From Pseudomonas sp. S31 (lineage in GTDB: Bacteria; Pseudomonadota; Gammaproteobacteria; Pseudomonadales; Pseudomonadaceae): 64,000 bases of DNA. The notes beneath the pieces were generated by a model that was not told the origin of the DNA, ran no database searches, and saw nothing but the letters and a program-made list of their open reading frames with translations. Numbering within the stretch: position 1 is the first letter of the stretch; each line of letters opens with the position of its first letter. The stretch lies in assembly GCF_016648105.1 (NCBI RefSeq), contig NZ_JACVVE010000004.1:162397-226396 (forward strand). Direction: 5' to 3'. Both the position numbers and the translations under genes were made by a program. Shown here piece after piece: positions 44,818-53,677 of this stretch.

Positions 44818-46746
44818 TCAGCCTTCCAGCTCAGCCCAACGCTCCACCAGCACATCCAGCTCGCCCTGCAGCTTCTCGATCTTCGCCAGCACTGCCGAGG
44901 TCTCGGCGATCGGGCGCTGATAGAAACCTGCGGCGTTGACCTCTTCCTGCGCCTCGGCCATGCGCTGCTCCAGTTCGTCGATCTGCCCCGGCAACATCTC
45001 CAGCTCACGCTGCAGCTTGTAGCTCAATTTCTTCTTCGAAGCATCGGCCGCCGCAACAACCGGCGCGGGCGCCACCTCGACCGCCGGCTTCTCCACCACC
45101 GCGCTGTTGAGCTCGGACTTGCCACCCTTGCTCTCGGTCACGCCCAGCAGCTTCGGCGAGCCGCCCTGGCGGATCCAGTCCTCGTAGCCCCCGACGTACT
45201 CGCGCACCTTGCCCTGCCCTTCGAAGACCAGGGTACTGGTGACCACGTTGTCGAGGAAGGCCCGGTCGTGGCTGACCATCAGCACCGTGCCCTTGTAGTT
45301 GGACAGCACTTCCTCGAGCAGCTCGAGGGTCTCGACGTCCAGGTCGTTGGTCGGTTCGTCGAGCACCAGCAGGTTGGCCGGTTTGCTGAACAGCTTGGCC
45401 AGCAGCAGACGCGCACGCTCGCCACCGGACAGGGCCTTGACCGGCGTACGGGCACGCTGCGGGCTGAACAGGAAGTCGCCCAGGTAGCTCAGCACATGGC
45501 GGTTCTGGCCATCGATCTCGATGAAGTCCCGGCCTTCGGCCAGGTTGTCTATCACGGTCTTTTCCAGGTCCAGCTGGTGGCGCATCTGGTCGAAGTAGGC
45601 AACTTCCAGCTTGGTGCCGCGCTCGACCTTGCCCGACGTAGGTTCCAGGTCGCCCAGCATCAGCTTGAGCAGCGTGGTCTTGCCGGTACCGTTGGCGCCC
45701 AGCAGGCCGATACGATCCTGGCGCTGCAGGACCATGGAGAAATCCTTCACCAGCATCGGGCCATCGGCGTGGGCGAAGCTGACGTTCTCCAGCACCATGA
45801 CCTGCTTGCCGGATTTCTCCGCGGCTTCGATCTGGATGTTGGCCTTGCCCTGGCGTTCACGCCGCTCGCTGCGCTCGACCCGCAGCGCCTTGAGCGCACG
45901 CACGCGGCCTTCGTTGCGGGTACGACGGGCCTTGATGCCTTGGCGAATCCACACCTCCTCCTGGGCCAGGCGCTTGTCGAACAGCGCGTTGGCGGTTTCC
46001 TCGGCGGCCAGCGCGGCTTCCTTGTGCACCAGGAAGCTGGCGTAGTCGCCGTTCCAGTCGATCAGACCGCCGCGGTCGAGTTCGAGGATGCGGGTGGCCA
46101 GGTTCTGCAGGAACGAACGGTCGTGGGTGATGAACAGCACCGCGCCGCCGAAGCCACGCAGGGCCTCTTCGAGCCAGGCGATGGCACCGATGTCCAGGTG
46201 GTTGGTAGGCTCGTCGAGCAGCAGCAGATCGGGCTCCGACACCAGTGCCTGGGCCAGCAGCACGCGACGGCGCCAACCGCCGGAGAGCTCCGCCAGGGTC
46301 TTGTCGGCCGGCAGTTGCAGGCGGCTCAGGGTGCTTTCGACCACTTGCTGCAGGCGCCAGCCGTCACGCGCTTCGAGCTCATGCTGGACGTGCATCAGCT
46401 GTTCCAGGTCGTCATCGCCCTGGATGTTCTGGCTGAGGTGGTGGAACTGCGCCAGCAACTCGCCAACACCATCGAGGCCGGCGGCCACCACGTCGAACAC
46501 AGTCCGCTCGTCGGCCACCGGCAGTTCCTGCGGCAGCTCGCCGATCTTCAGGCCAGGTGCGCGCCAGATCTCGCCGTCGTCGCCCTTTTGCTCGCCCTTG
46601 ACCAGGCGCAGCATGCTCGACTTGCCAGTACCGTTGCGGCCGATGATGCACACCCGCTCGCCACGGGCGATCTGCCAGGACACTTTGTCCAGCAGCGGCA
46701 TGGCGCCGAATGCGAGGGACACATCGCTGAATTTGAGCAGGGTCAT
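44818..46746 (-). CDS. uup: ABC-F ATPase Uup
   Basis: A 642-residue ABC-F protein with two ATPase domains and no membrane segment. It acts on the ribosome, and loss in E. coli raises precise transposon excision. Walker A motifs GRNGTGKSSMLRL and GANGTGKTTLLKL; signatures LSGGWRRRVLLAQAL and LSGGERARLLLAKLF; Walker B LLLLDEPTNHLD and LLVLDEPTNDLD. The linker contains WIRQGIKARRTRNEGRVRAL, which is Uup-like. The C-terminal coiled coil (about 560-642) is the DNA-binding tail of Uup. GGAG 6 bp before ATG 46746 sets the start. Confidence 0.93.
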   Translation of the reverse strand: MTLLKFSDVSLAFGAMPLLDKVSWQIARGERVCIIGRNGTGKSSMLRLVKGEQKGDDGEIWRAPGLKIGELPQELPVADERTVFDVVAAGLDGVGELLAQFHHLSQNIQGDDDLEQLMHVQHELEARDGWRLQQVVESTLSRLQLPADKTLAELSGGWRRRVLLAQALVSEPDLLLLDEPTNHLDIGAIAWLEEALRGFGGAVLFITHDRSFLQNLATRILELDRGGLIDWNGDYASFLVHKEAALAAEETANALFDKRLAQEEVWIRQGIKARRTRNEGRVRALKALRVERSERRERQGKANIQIEAAEKSGKQVMVLENVSFAHADGPMLVKDFSMVLQRQDRIGLLGANGTGKTTLLKLMLGDLEPTSGKVERGTKLEVAYFDQMRHQLDLEKTVIDNLAEGRDFIEIDGQNRHVLSYLGDFLFSPQRARTPVKALSGGERARLLLAKLFSKPANLLVLDEPTNDLDVETLELLEEVLSNYKGTVLMVSHDRAFLDNVVTSTLVFEGQGKVREYVGGYEDWIRQGGSPKLLGVTESKGGKSELNSAVVEKPAVEVAPAPVVAAADASKKKLSYKLQRELEMLPGQIDELEQRMAEAQEEVNAAGFYQRPIAETSAVLAKIEKLQGELDVLVERWAELEG

Positions 46747-46968
46747 GTTCGTCTCCAGAAAGCGGGCGCGCATTCTACCTGACTTGGGCCTGCACGGCAT
46801 CAGCCGGTCTGGTGATACAAGGCTTTACGACGCCCGGTCGCGGTAAATGCCTTGATACAAGCACAGTGCTTTCACCCACTACCGGCAAACGGCTAAGCTA
46901 AGCCCAATAGCTTCGAACAGTGCTGGCTCCGCCGTCACTTCCCCATGGTTCAACTGCCCGGACGTATC

Positions 46969-48897
46969 ATGCGCAGCCGCCTGTTACAGATTGCTTCATG
47001 CCTGCTGCTCACCGCCGCCACCGCGAGCGCGGCGCAGGCCACCGACCTTGCCCAGCAACGCCAATTCTACGACGAGGCCAAGCGCGCCCTGGCCAAGGGC
47101 GACAAAGGTCCCTACCTGCGTTATGCCCAGGCACTGCGCGACTACCCGCTCACTCCGTACCTGGCCTACGACGAATTGACCGCGCGCCTGAAAAGCGCCA
47201 GCAACGAAGAGATCGAAGGCTTCCTCGCCAAGCATGGCGACCTGCCCCAGGCCAACTGGATGAAACTGCGCTGGTTGCGCTGGCTGGCCGAGCGTGGCGA
47301 GTGGGACACCTTCAGCCGCTACTACGACCCCAAGCTCAATTTCACCGAACTCGACTGCCTGAACGGCCAATACCAGCTGAGCCACGGCCTGCGCGCCGAA
47401 GGCTTCGCCACCGCGGAAAAGGCCTGGAACGTCGGCAAGTCGCAACCGGCCACCTGCGACACCTTGTTCGGCATGTGGGCCGCGGAGGGCCAGCTCACCG
47501 AAGCCAAGCGCTGGCAACGCGCCAAGCTGGCGGCCCAGGCGCGCAACTACAGCCTGGCCAACAGCCTGGTCAAGACGCTGCCCACCCTCGGTGCGCAAGG
47601 CAAGCTGCTGGTCGATGTGGCGCAGAAACCCGAGCTGCTCAACCAGCCGTCGCGGTTCGCCCCGGCCAACGAGGCGATGTCCGACGTGGTCAGCCTCGGC
47701 TTGCGCCGCCTGGCCCGCCAGGACCCGGACGGGGCCATGGGGCTGCTCGACGACTACGCCCAGCGCATGCACTTCTCGCGTGACGAGAAAGTCGCCATCG
47801 CCCGCGAAATCGGCCTGACCCTGGCCCGCCGCTACGATCCGCGCGCACTCGACCTGATGACCCGCTACGACCCGGAGCTGCGCGACAACACCGTCAGCGA
47901 GTGGCGCCTGCGCCTGCTGCTGCGCCTGGGCCGCTGGGAAGAGGCCTACGAGCTGACCAAGCGCCTGCCACAGGAACTGGCCAGCAGCAGCCGCTGGCAA
48001 TACTGGCAGGCACGCAGCCTGGAGCTGGCCCAGCCGAACAACCCGCAGATCCCGCTGCTGTACAAGACCGTTGCCCGTGAGCGCGACTTCTACGGTTTCC
48101 TCGCCGCCGATCGGGCGCAGACGCCCTACCAGTTGAACAACCGTCCTCTGGTGCTGAGCCCGCAACTGGTCAACAAGGTGCGCAACACCCCGGGCATCCA
48201 GCGCGCCCTGGAATTCCACGCCCGCGGCCAGATCGTCGAGGGCCGCCGCGAGTGGTACCACGTCAGCCGGCACTTCACGCGTGACGAGATGGTCGCCCAG
48301 GCCCGCATGGCCTACGACCTGCGCTGGTACTTCCCGGCCATCCGCACCATCAGCCAGGCCAAGTACTGGGACGACCTGGATATCCGTTTCCCGATGGCCC
48401 ACCGCGACACCCTGGTGCGCGAAGCCAAGGTCCGCGGGCTGCACTCGAGCTGGGTGTTCGCCATCACCCGACAGGAGAGCGCCTTCATGGAGGACGCCCG
48501 CTCCCCCGTCGGCGCCAGCGGCCTGATGCAGCTGATGCCGGCCACCGCCAAGGAGACCGCACGCAAGTTCAGCATTCCGCTGGCCTCGCCTGCGCAGGTG
48601 CTCAACCCGGACAAGAACATCCAGCTCGGCGCGGCCTACCTGAGCCAGGTGCACAGCCAGTTCAACGGCAACCGGGTCCTGGCCTCGGCGGCCTACAACG
48701 CCGGCCCCGGGCGCGTGCGCCAATGGCTCAAGGGAGCCAAGCACCTGAGCTTCGACGTGTGGGTCGAGTCGATTCCATTCGACGAGACACGCCAGTATGT
48801 GCAGAACGTGCTGTCCTACTCGGTCATCTACGGCCAGAAGCTCAATTCACCGCAGCCGCTGGTGGATTGGCACGAACGGTATTTCGACGATATGTGA
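46969..48897 (+). CDS. slt: Soluble lytic murein transglycosylase
   Basis: Periplasmic Slt70-type enzyme of 642 residues that cleaves peptidoglycan to 1,6-anhydro-muropeptides. It has a signal peptide (MRSRLLQIASCLLLTAATASAAQA), a long superhelical U/L domain of helical repeats, and a C-terminal catalytic domain with the catalytic glutamate in FAITRQESAFMEDARS, then PVGASGLMQLMPATA and SAAYNAGPGRVRQWL. ATG 46969 is preferred to the in-frame ATG 46945 because it begins the signal peptide. It feeds the recycling pathway in which NagZ acts. Confidence 0.95.
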   Translation: MRSRLLQIASCLLLTAATASAAQATDLAQQRQFYDEAKRALAKGDKGPYLRYAQALRDYPLTPYLAYDELTARLKSASNEEIEGFLAKHGDLPQANWMKLRWLRWLAERGEWDTFSRYYDPKLNFTELDCLNGQYQLSHGLRAEGFATAEKAWNVGKSQPATCDTLFGMWAAEGQLTEAKRWQRAKLAAQARNYSLANSLVKTLPTLGAQGKLLVDVAQKPELLNQPSRFAPANEAMSDVVSLGLRRLARQDPDGAMGLLDDYAQRMHFSRDEKVAIAREIGLTLARRYDPRALDLMTRYDPELRDNTVSEWRLRLLLRLGRWEEAYELTKRLPQELASSSRWQYWQARSLELAQPNNPQIPLLYKTVARERDFYGFLAADRAQTPYQLNNRPLVLSPQLVNKVRNTPGIQRALEFHARGQIVEGRREWYHVSRHFTRDEMVAQARMAYDLRWYFPAIRTISQAKYWDDLDIRFPMAHRDTLVREAKVRGLHSSWVFAITRQESAFMEDARSPVGASGLMQLMPATAKETARKFSIPLASPAQVLNPDKNIQLGAAYLSQVHSQFNGNRVLASAAYNAGPGRVRQWLKGAKHLSFDVWVESIPFDETRQYVQNVLSYSVIYGQKLNSPQPLVDWHERYFDDM

Positions 48898-48942
48898 ACC
48901 CACGCAGGTCCACTGTCGCGCTCACTGGCGAAACGCGATCAC

Positions 48943-49057
48943 TGTAGGAGCGGCCTCGTGCCGCGATGGGCTGCGCAGCGGCCCCGACGATTTAGGCTTA
49001 CGGCATAGATCCAAGGGGCCGCTTCGCAGCCCATCGCGGCACAAGGCCGCTCCTACA
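48943..49057. repeat. Large inverted repeat (second repeat family)
   Basis: Arms of about 42 bp (48943-48985 and 49016-49057) match almost base for base: TGTAGGAGCGGCCTCGTGCC at the left end, GGGCCGCTTCGCAGCCCATC in the right arm. The centre is about 30 bp. It differs from the GCGGGTTTACCCGC class by its GCCTCGTGCCGCGATGGGC body. It lies between the convergent slt and MOSC genes. Confidence 0.85.
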
Positions 49058-49094
49058 CAGGTGGCAGTGGATTCACCGATGCGCCAACACCGCC

Positions 49095-49898
49095 CTATTC
49101 CAGCACTTCCACGCTCATTCCCAGCTCGAGCACGCCCCGGCCATCCACTGCCAGGTTCTGGCCGAACAGCACATCGCCCTCCTTCTCGCGGAAGGTCTTG
49201 AGCGTGGTCAACGGCTCACGGTCCGGGCTACGCTCGCCGGTGGCCGGGTCCAGCGTGGTCAGGATGCAGCGCACACTGGGCTTGAGCAGGCGAAACTCGA
49301 GCTCGCCGATACGAATCCGTTTCCAGCCATCCTCGGCGAACGGTTCAGCGCCCTGCACCACCAGGTTCGGCCTGAAGCGCAACATCTCCATGGGCCGGCC
49401 AATGCGCCGGTTCAATTCATCCAGCGAGCCCTGGCCGATCAACAACAACGGAAAGCCATCGGGAAACGCCGCCCGGTCGCTATTCAGGCCATAGCCATTG
49501 GGCAGGTAGCGGGCCCGCGGCTCGGGGCAATGGACCAGGCGCACCGGCTTGCCCAGCAGCTCACTCAGCCAGGCCGCTGCTTCGTCGCCAGCATCGGGAA
49601 CCCGCAAGGTATCACGCCAGATGGTCACACCACGCAGGTCGTCGTCGGCGGCCGGTATCGGCACTTCCAGGAGTGCCTGGCCCGGCGCCTGCAGCAATAG
49701 CTTCCCAGCCTCGCCATGGCTCGCCTGGAGACGCCCCAATTGCGGCCAGGCGCGCTGGGTGAGGAAACGGCCGTTTTCCGCTTCCACCACCATCCAGCGC
49801 CGATCACCCTGCAATCCCAGGTAATCCACCGCCGACGCCTGCAGGCTTTGCCCCTGCCCCGACTTCACCGGATAACGATACAACTCACTGAGATACAT
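49095..49898 (-). CDS. MOSC domain protein (YcbX-like)
   Basis: A 267-residue protein with the N-terminal MOSC beta barrel (MYLSELYRYPVKSGQGQSL) and a MOSC domain (from about 130; LNSDRAAFPDGFPLLLIGQG). The conserved cysteine is in KPSVRCILTTLDP. The family binds molybdenum cofactor and includes YcbX, which detoxifies N-hydroxylated bases. The C-terminal 2Fe-2S domain of YcbX (about 100 residues) is absent, so an electron partner would be a separate protein. moeA and moaB lie 6 kb away, which may be coincidence. Confidence 0.9.
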   Translation of the reverse strand: MYLSELYRYPVKSGQGQSLQASAVDYLGLQGDRRWMVVEAENGRFLTQRAWPQLGRLQASHGEAGKLLLQAPGQALLEVPIPAADDDLRGVTIWRDTLRVPDAGDEAAAWLSELLGKPVRLVHCPEPRARYLPNGYGLNSDRAAFPDGFPLLLIGQGSLDELNRRIGRPMEMLRFRPNLVVQGAEPFAEDGWKRIRIGELEFRLLKPSVRCILTTLDPATGERSPDREPLTTLKTFREKEGDVLFGQNLAVDGRGVLELGMSVEVLE

Positions 49899-49955
49899 CC
49901 CTACCTGCCTCGCGCCATCGCAAAGTGCCCAGCTTATACCTGGCAGGCGCGGCGA

Positions 49956-50891
49956 TCACCCCGCAGCGACGTCCAGTTGCAGGCGTTGCTTGACCACCTC
50001 GACCAGGCGATCGGGCTGGAACTTGGAGAGGAAGTTGTCGCAGCCGACCTTCTTCACCATCGACTCGTTGAAGCTGCCCGACAACGAGGTATGCAGCACT
50101 ACATAGAGACGGCGCAAGCGCGCATCGTTGCGGATCTCGGTGGTCAGACGGTAGCCGTCCATCTCCGGCATCTCGGCATCGGTGAACACCATCAGCAGCT
50201 TTTCGCACACGTCTTCGCCAGCGTCGGCCCAGGCCTTGAGCATGCGCAGTGCCTTGAGGCCGTCGCTGGCCACGTGCAATTTCATCCCCAACTGCGAGAG
50301 CGTGTCACGCAATTGCGCCAGCGCCACGCTGGAATCGTCGACCAGCAGCACCTCGCGGCCACGGGCACGGGCCAGAACCGGGTCGGCCAGCTTGTCGTTG
50401 GACACCCGTGCGTTGTACGGCACGATCTCGGCCAGGACCTTCTCCACGTCGATCACCTCCACCAACTGATCGTCGACCTTGGTGATGGCGGTCAGGTAGT
50501 GCTGGCGCCCGGCACTGCTCGGTGGCGGCATGATGGCATCCCAGTTCATGTTGACGATGCGATCGACGCCACCGACCAGGAAGGCTTGCACCGAGCGATT
50601 GTACTCGGCGACGATGATGGTGCTGCCGGGCCCCGGTTGCAGCGGGCGCATGCCGATGGCCTGGGACAGGTCGATCACCGGCAGGGTCTGACCGCGCAGG
50701 TTGACCACGCCACAGACATAGGCATGGCGCTGCGGCATCAGGGTCAGCTTGGGCAGTTGCAGTACTTCCTGGACCTTGAATACGTTGATCGCGAACAGCT
50801 GGCGACCCGCCAGGCGGAACATCAGGATTTCCAGGCGGTTCTCACCTACCAGTTGCGTGCGTTGGTCTACTGTGTCGAGAATGCCAGCCAT
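49956..50891 (-). CDS. cheV: Chemotaxis adaptor CheV
   Basis: A 311-residue fusion of a CheW-like domain (residues 15-160, RQLFAINVFKVQEVLQLPKL and VCGVVNLRGQTLPVIDL) and a receiver domain (from about 180) with the acidic pocket VLLVDDSS, the phosphoacceptor in VFTDAEMPEMDGY and the lysine in FLSKFQPD. It links chemoreceptors to CheA and is tuned by phosphorylation. The start MAGILDTVDQRT is usual. The gene is divergent from an Hpt-like gene at 51253. Confidence 0.94.
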   Translation of the reverse strand: MAGILDTVDQRTQLVGENRLEILMFRLAGRQLFAINVFKVQEVLQLPKLTLMPQRHAYVCGVVNLRGQTLPVIDLSQAIGMRPLQPGPGSTIIVAEYNRSVQAFLVGGVDRIVNMNWDAIMPPPSSAGRQHYLTAITKVDDQLVEVIDVEKVLAEIVPYNARVSNDKLADPVLARARGREVLLVDDSSVALAQLRDTLSQLGMKLHVASDGLKALRMLKAWADAGEDVCEKLLMVFTDAEMPEMDGYRLTTEIRNDARLRRLYVVLHTSLSGSFNESMVKKVGCDNFLSKFQPDRLVEVVKQRLQLDVAAG

Positions 50892-51252
50892 TGGAAAGCC
50901 CCCAGGCTTGAGTCGAAAAAGGTGAAATCATCTGCCCTGTATCGGCGGCTTCGCGCCCAGCTTGACCCCCTGAAAGAATTGCTGCGAAGCTAATTGATAT
51001 CACTTTACCATCATGCTTTACTTCAAGCATTCCAGTGGCTTGAGGCCCTCACAAGGCGCTGTCGCAATTTGTCGCACCCTAGACGCCCATCAGGGAAACC
51101 CCTACTCGCAATCGGGTGCAACCTGATGTTCGCGATATCCTTTAGCCATTAATGTGACGCCATTCTCATTGCATGAATGGAGTCAGGCTTTTGCTAGCAA
51201 TCGTCTTCGCGTGGCAACCCTTCGCTCCTGCCCCCCGTGCCGGAGCCTCATG

Positions 51253-51756
51253 ATGGATAGCCACCCCTCGAACAGCAGCGCCTTGCAGGACTTCCTGTTG
51301 GACGCACAGGTACTGTTGACCCAGTCCCAGGAATGCCTGCACCACCTGGAACTGATCGACAACGACCCTGACGCTTGCCATTGCCTGCATAACGCCCTCG
51401 ACACCCTCGCCCGCCGCGCCAGCGACCTGGGCCTGGTCGAAGTCGCCCACTACGCTTACGGCCTGCAACTGCTGCTTGCCCCTGCATGCCACCAGCAGCG
51501 CCTGCTTTCCGAGGCCCTACCTGCCGTGGAAGCCTGCCTGACCCTGCTGGCCTGGCAACTCGAACTGGTAGACATCCGCACCGGCCGATTGAACCTCGAT
51601 GCGAGCGAACAGACCGCTCTGCTGTCCGACCTGGCCAACGCGCTGGGCCAACCCCTGCCCCAGGTGTGCGCGGAGTGCAAAACCCTCGGCAGCCTTTGCT
51701 CGCACCCGCATCTGCCAGCCAGCGTGCTCTCCGGCGCAAGCAATCATCCTCATTAG
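51253..51756 (+). CDS. Hpt-like helical protein lacking the phosphoacceptor histidine
   Basis: A 167-residue protein without signal or membrane segment. Residues about 35-65 (CLHNALDTLARRASDLGL) align with the phosphotransfer motif of Hpt/CheA P1 (typically RAxHTLKGxxxxLGL). Here Asp stands where the phosphorylated His should be and Ala-Arg replaces Lys-Gly, so phosphotransfer is unlikely. The C-terminus is Cys-rich (CAECKTLGSLCSH). GGAG 7 bp before ATG 51253 supports the start. The neighbours are cheV and a two-component pair, so a decoy or scaffold role in signalling is possible. The family assignment is tentative. Confidence 0.6.
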   Translation: MDSHPSNSSALQDFLLDAQVLLTQSQECLHHLELIDNDPDACHCLHNALDTLARRASDLGLVEVAHYAYGLQLLLAPACHQQRLLSEALPAVEACLTLLAWQLELVDIRTGRLNLDASEQTALLSDLANALGQPLPQVCAECKTLGSLCSHPHLPASVLSGASNHPH

Positions 51757-52086
51757 CGACCCCAAGAGCAACTAAGCGCAATCATGCGCACCTATGGCCT
51801 GGGTGCTGATCAAGTTGAACAAGCTGTATCGCCAGGCGATATGCCGAAACGGAAAAGTTGAACTTGATCGACGAGCAAGTAGTAGCACTTAGCCACCCAT
51901 AGCGTCCAGCAAACGGCATTTTCGCCCCGTAAATACAGACGTTTCGAGCTCCCACCCAGCCGCGACCAAATCGACTCGAAGTGTTACCATATGCACCGGC
52001 CAAGCCGTTTGACTCGCATGTAAAGACAACTTTAGTGCGTACTCGCGATTTGCTCGAAAGCACCACGCCAAAGCCTCTGGTTAGAC
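51757..52086. other. Intergenic region with nested palindromes (no gene seen)
   Basis: This 330-bp stretch has no convincing gene. Its AT content is higher than the surroundings. The main feature is a pair of 13-bp inverted arms at 51808-51820 and 51857-51869, enclosing a 15-bp palindrome. The promoter of the sensor kinase gene is presumably here as well, but I cannot point to a clear -35/-10. Confidence 0.5.
51808..51869. repeat. Nested inverted repeat
   Basis: GATCAAGTTGAAC (51808-51820) and GTTGAACTTGATC (51857-51869) are inverted copies with one mismatch. Inside lies TATCGCC-A-GGCGATA (51827-51841), a perfect odd-centred palindrome suited to a dimeric regulator. Confidence 0.6.
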
Positions 52087-53028
52087 ATGCGCAAGGCCTC
52101 CATCAGCAAGACTTCAGTGGCTTCCCAACCTATGTTTCCACGCTTGAAGATTCCTCCGTGTCGTTGCTCCAGCACCGTGCTGATGCGCTGGACGACCACA
52201 GTGCTGTGCGTGGCATCGCTGGCCGCCAACCTCGCCGTCTTCAGTGCCGGCTCCCGCCTGCCGGCCAGCCTGGTGGTACTGCAACTGGTCGCCATGCTCG
52301 GCGTAGGCTGGCACCTGCGCCACTGGGCGCGCTCGATCAGCCTGCGCCCCGCCGAACTCGCCGACCGCATGCTCAAGGTTCAGGAAAACGAGCGCCAGCG
52401 TCTGAGTCGCGAGCTGCACGACGACATCGGCCAATCGCTCACCGCCGCCAAGTTGCAGCTGCAGTGGCTGCAACGTCGCCTGCCGAGCGAACTGCAAGGC
52501 CAGTGCGACACCCTGCGCAGTACCCTGGAAACCACCCTGAGCAACGTCCGCGACGTCACCGCCCTGCTCAATCCTCGCCAGCTGGCGAGCCTGGGGCTGG
52601 AAGCGAGCTTGCGCGCGCACCTGCTGCGCACCTTGGACCGCAGCGACCTGAGCTGGAGCCTGGAGTGCCAGCAGCGCCTGGGCGGAATTTCCGAAGAGGT
52701 GGCGATGGCCGCCTACCGCATCACCCAGGAAGCCGTGACCAATGTGCTGCGCCATGCCCAGGCACGTAACCTGAGCATACGCCTGCAGCGCAGCCCGGCG
52801 GGCCTTGCCCTGCTGATCCAGGACGATGGCCGCGGCTTCATTCCGGCCGCCGACCCCGCCACCGCCGGCCAGCGCGGCATGGCCGGCATGCAGGAACGTG
52901 CCACCGCCTTGCAAGGCCAACTGCAGATCACCAGTCAGCTCGGCCTCGGCACACGGATCGATGTCCTGTTCCCATGGCCACCCCGCACCCACGAACGCGC
53001 CAGGACCCCTGTCTCCGATGACCTGTAG
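52087..53028 (+). CDS. Sensor histidine kinase (HisKA_3/NarX type)
   Basis: A 313-residue kinase with two N-terminal membrane helices (TTTVLCVASLAANLAVF and SLVVLQLVAMLGVGW) joined by a very short loop, so no large periplasmic sensor. The HisKA_3 motif is ENERQRLSRELHDDIGQSLT with the phosphorylated histidine. ATPase motifs are ITQEAVTNVLRHAQA, IQDDGRGF and GQRGMAGMQERA. The cue is probably in the membrane or cytosol. The start is uncertain: ATG 52087, 52132 and 52183 are in frame and none has a good ribosome site. It overlaps the response regulator gene by 11 bp. Confidence 0.88.
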   Translation: MRKASISKTSVASQPMFPRLKIPPCRCSSTVLMRWTTTVLCVASLAANLAVFSAGSRLPASLVVLQLVAMLGVGWHLRHWARSISLRPAELADRMLKVQENERQRLSRELHDDIGQSLTAAKLQLQWLQRRLPSELQGQCDTLRSTLETTLSNVRDVTALLNPRQLASLGLEASLRAHLLRTLDRSDLSWSLECQQRLGGISEEVAMAAYRITQEAVTNVLRHAQARNLSIRLQRSPAGLALLIQDDGRGFIPAADPATAGQRGMAGMQERATALQGQLQITSQLGLGTRIDVLFPWPPRTHERARTPVSDDL

Positions 53029-53677
53029 ATTGCTGCTGGTGGATGACCACTCGCTGATACGTGCCGGGGTACGCGCCCTGGTCTCCGACATCCCAGGCTA
53101 TGCCGTGGTCGGGGAAGCCGACGACGGCGACCAGCTTCTGGAGCAGGTCCACAGCCTGACGCCAGACATCGTCCTGCTGGACATCTCGATGCGCTCGACC
53201 AGCGGCCTGGATGCCCTGACCCAACTGCGCGCCGAGGGCAACGCCTGCAAGGTGCTGATCCTGTCCATGCACACCGACCCGGACCTGATCATGCGGGCCC
53301 TGGAAAGCGGCGCCCACGGCTACCTGCTCAAGGACACCACCGCCACCGAACTGGAGCAGGCCCTGACTGCCCTGCGCGCCGGCGAACGCTACTTGAGCCC
53401 GGCGATCGCCCACACCGTGATCAACCAGGCACTGATGCGTGCCAAGACGGGCAAGCAGCCCAACGCCGACCGACATAACCTCACCGCACGGCAGCTGGAG
53501 ATCCTGCGCTTGATCGTGCGCGGCAAATCGACCCGCGAGATCGCCAACGGCCTGGGGCTGTCGATCAAGACCGTGGAGACCCACCGCTCGCAGATCATGA
53601 AACGCCTGCAGATCTACGACGTGGCGGGCCTGGTGCTGTTCGCCGTGCGCGAGAAAATCATCAGCCTGGACGACTGA
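53018..53677 (+). CDS. NarL/FixJ-family response regulator
   Basis: A 219-residue regulator. The receiver has Asp9/Asp10, phosphoacceptor Asp55 (DIVLLDISMRSTSG) and lysine in GYLLKDTTATE. The LuxR-type DNA-binding domain contains LTARQLEILRLIVRGKS and IANGLGLSIKTVETHRSQI. It is the cognate partner of the kinase encoded just upstream (11-bp overlap). The targets are unknown; cheV and the Hpt-like gene upstream are candidates. Its 3' end overlaps the convergent lipid-kinase gene by 17 bp. Confidence 0.92.
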   Translation: MTCRLLLVDDHSLIRAGVRALVSDIPGYAVVGEADDGDQLLEQVHSLTPDIVLLDISMRSTSGLDALTQLRAEGNACKVLILSMHTDPDLIMRALESGAHGYLLKDTTATELEQALTALRAGERYLSPAIAHTVINQALMRAKTGKQPNADRHNLTARQLEILRLIVRGKSTREIANGLGLSIKTVETHRSQIMKRLQIYDVAGLVLFAVREKIISLDD

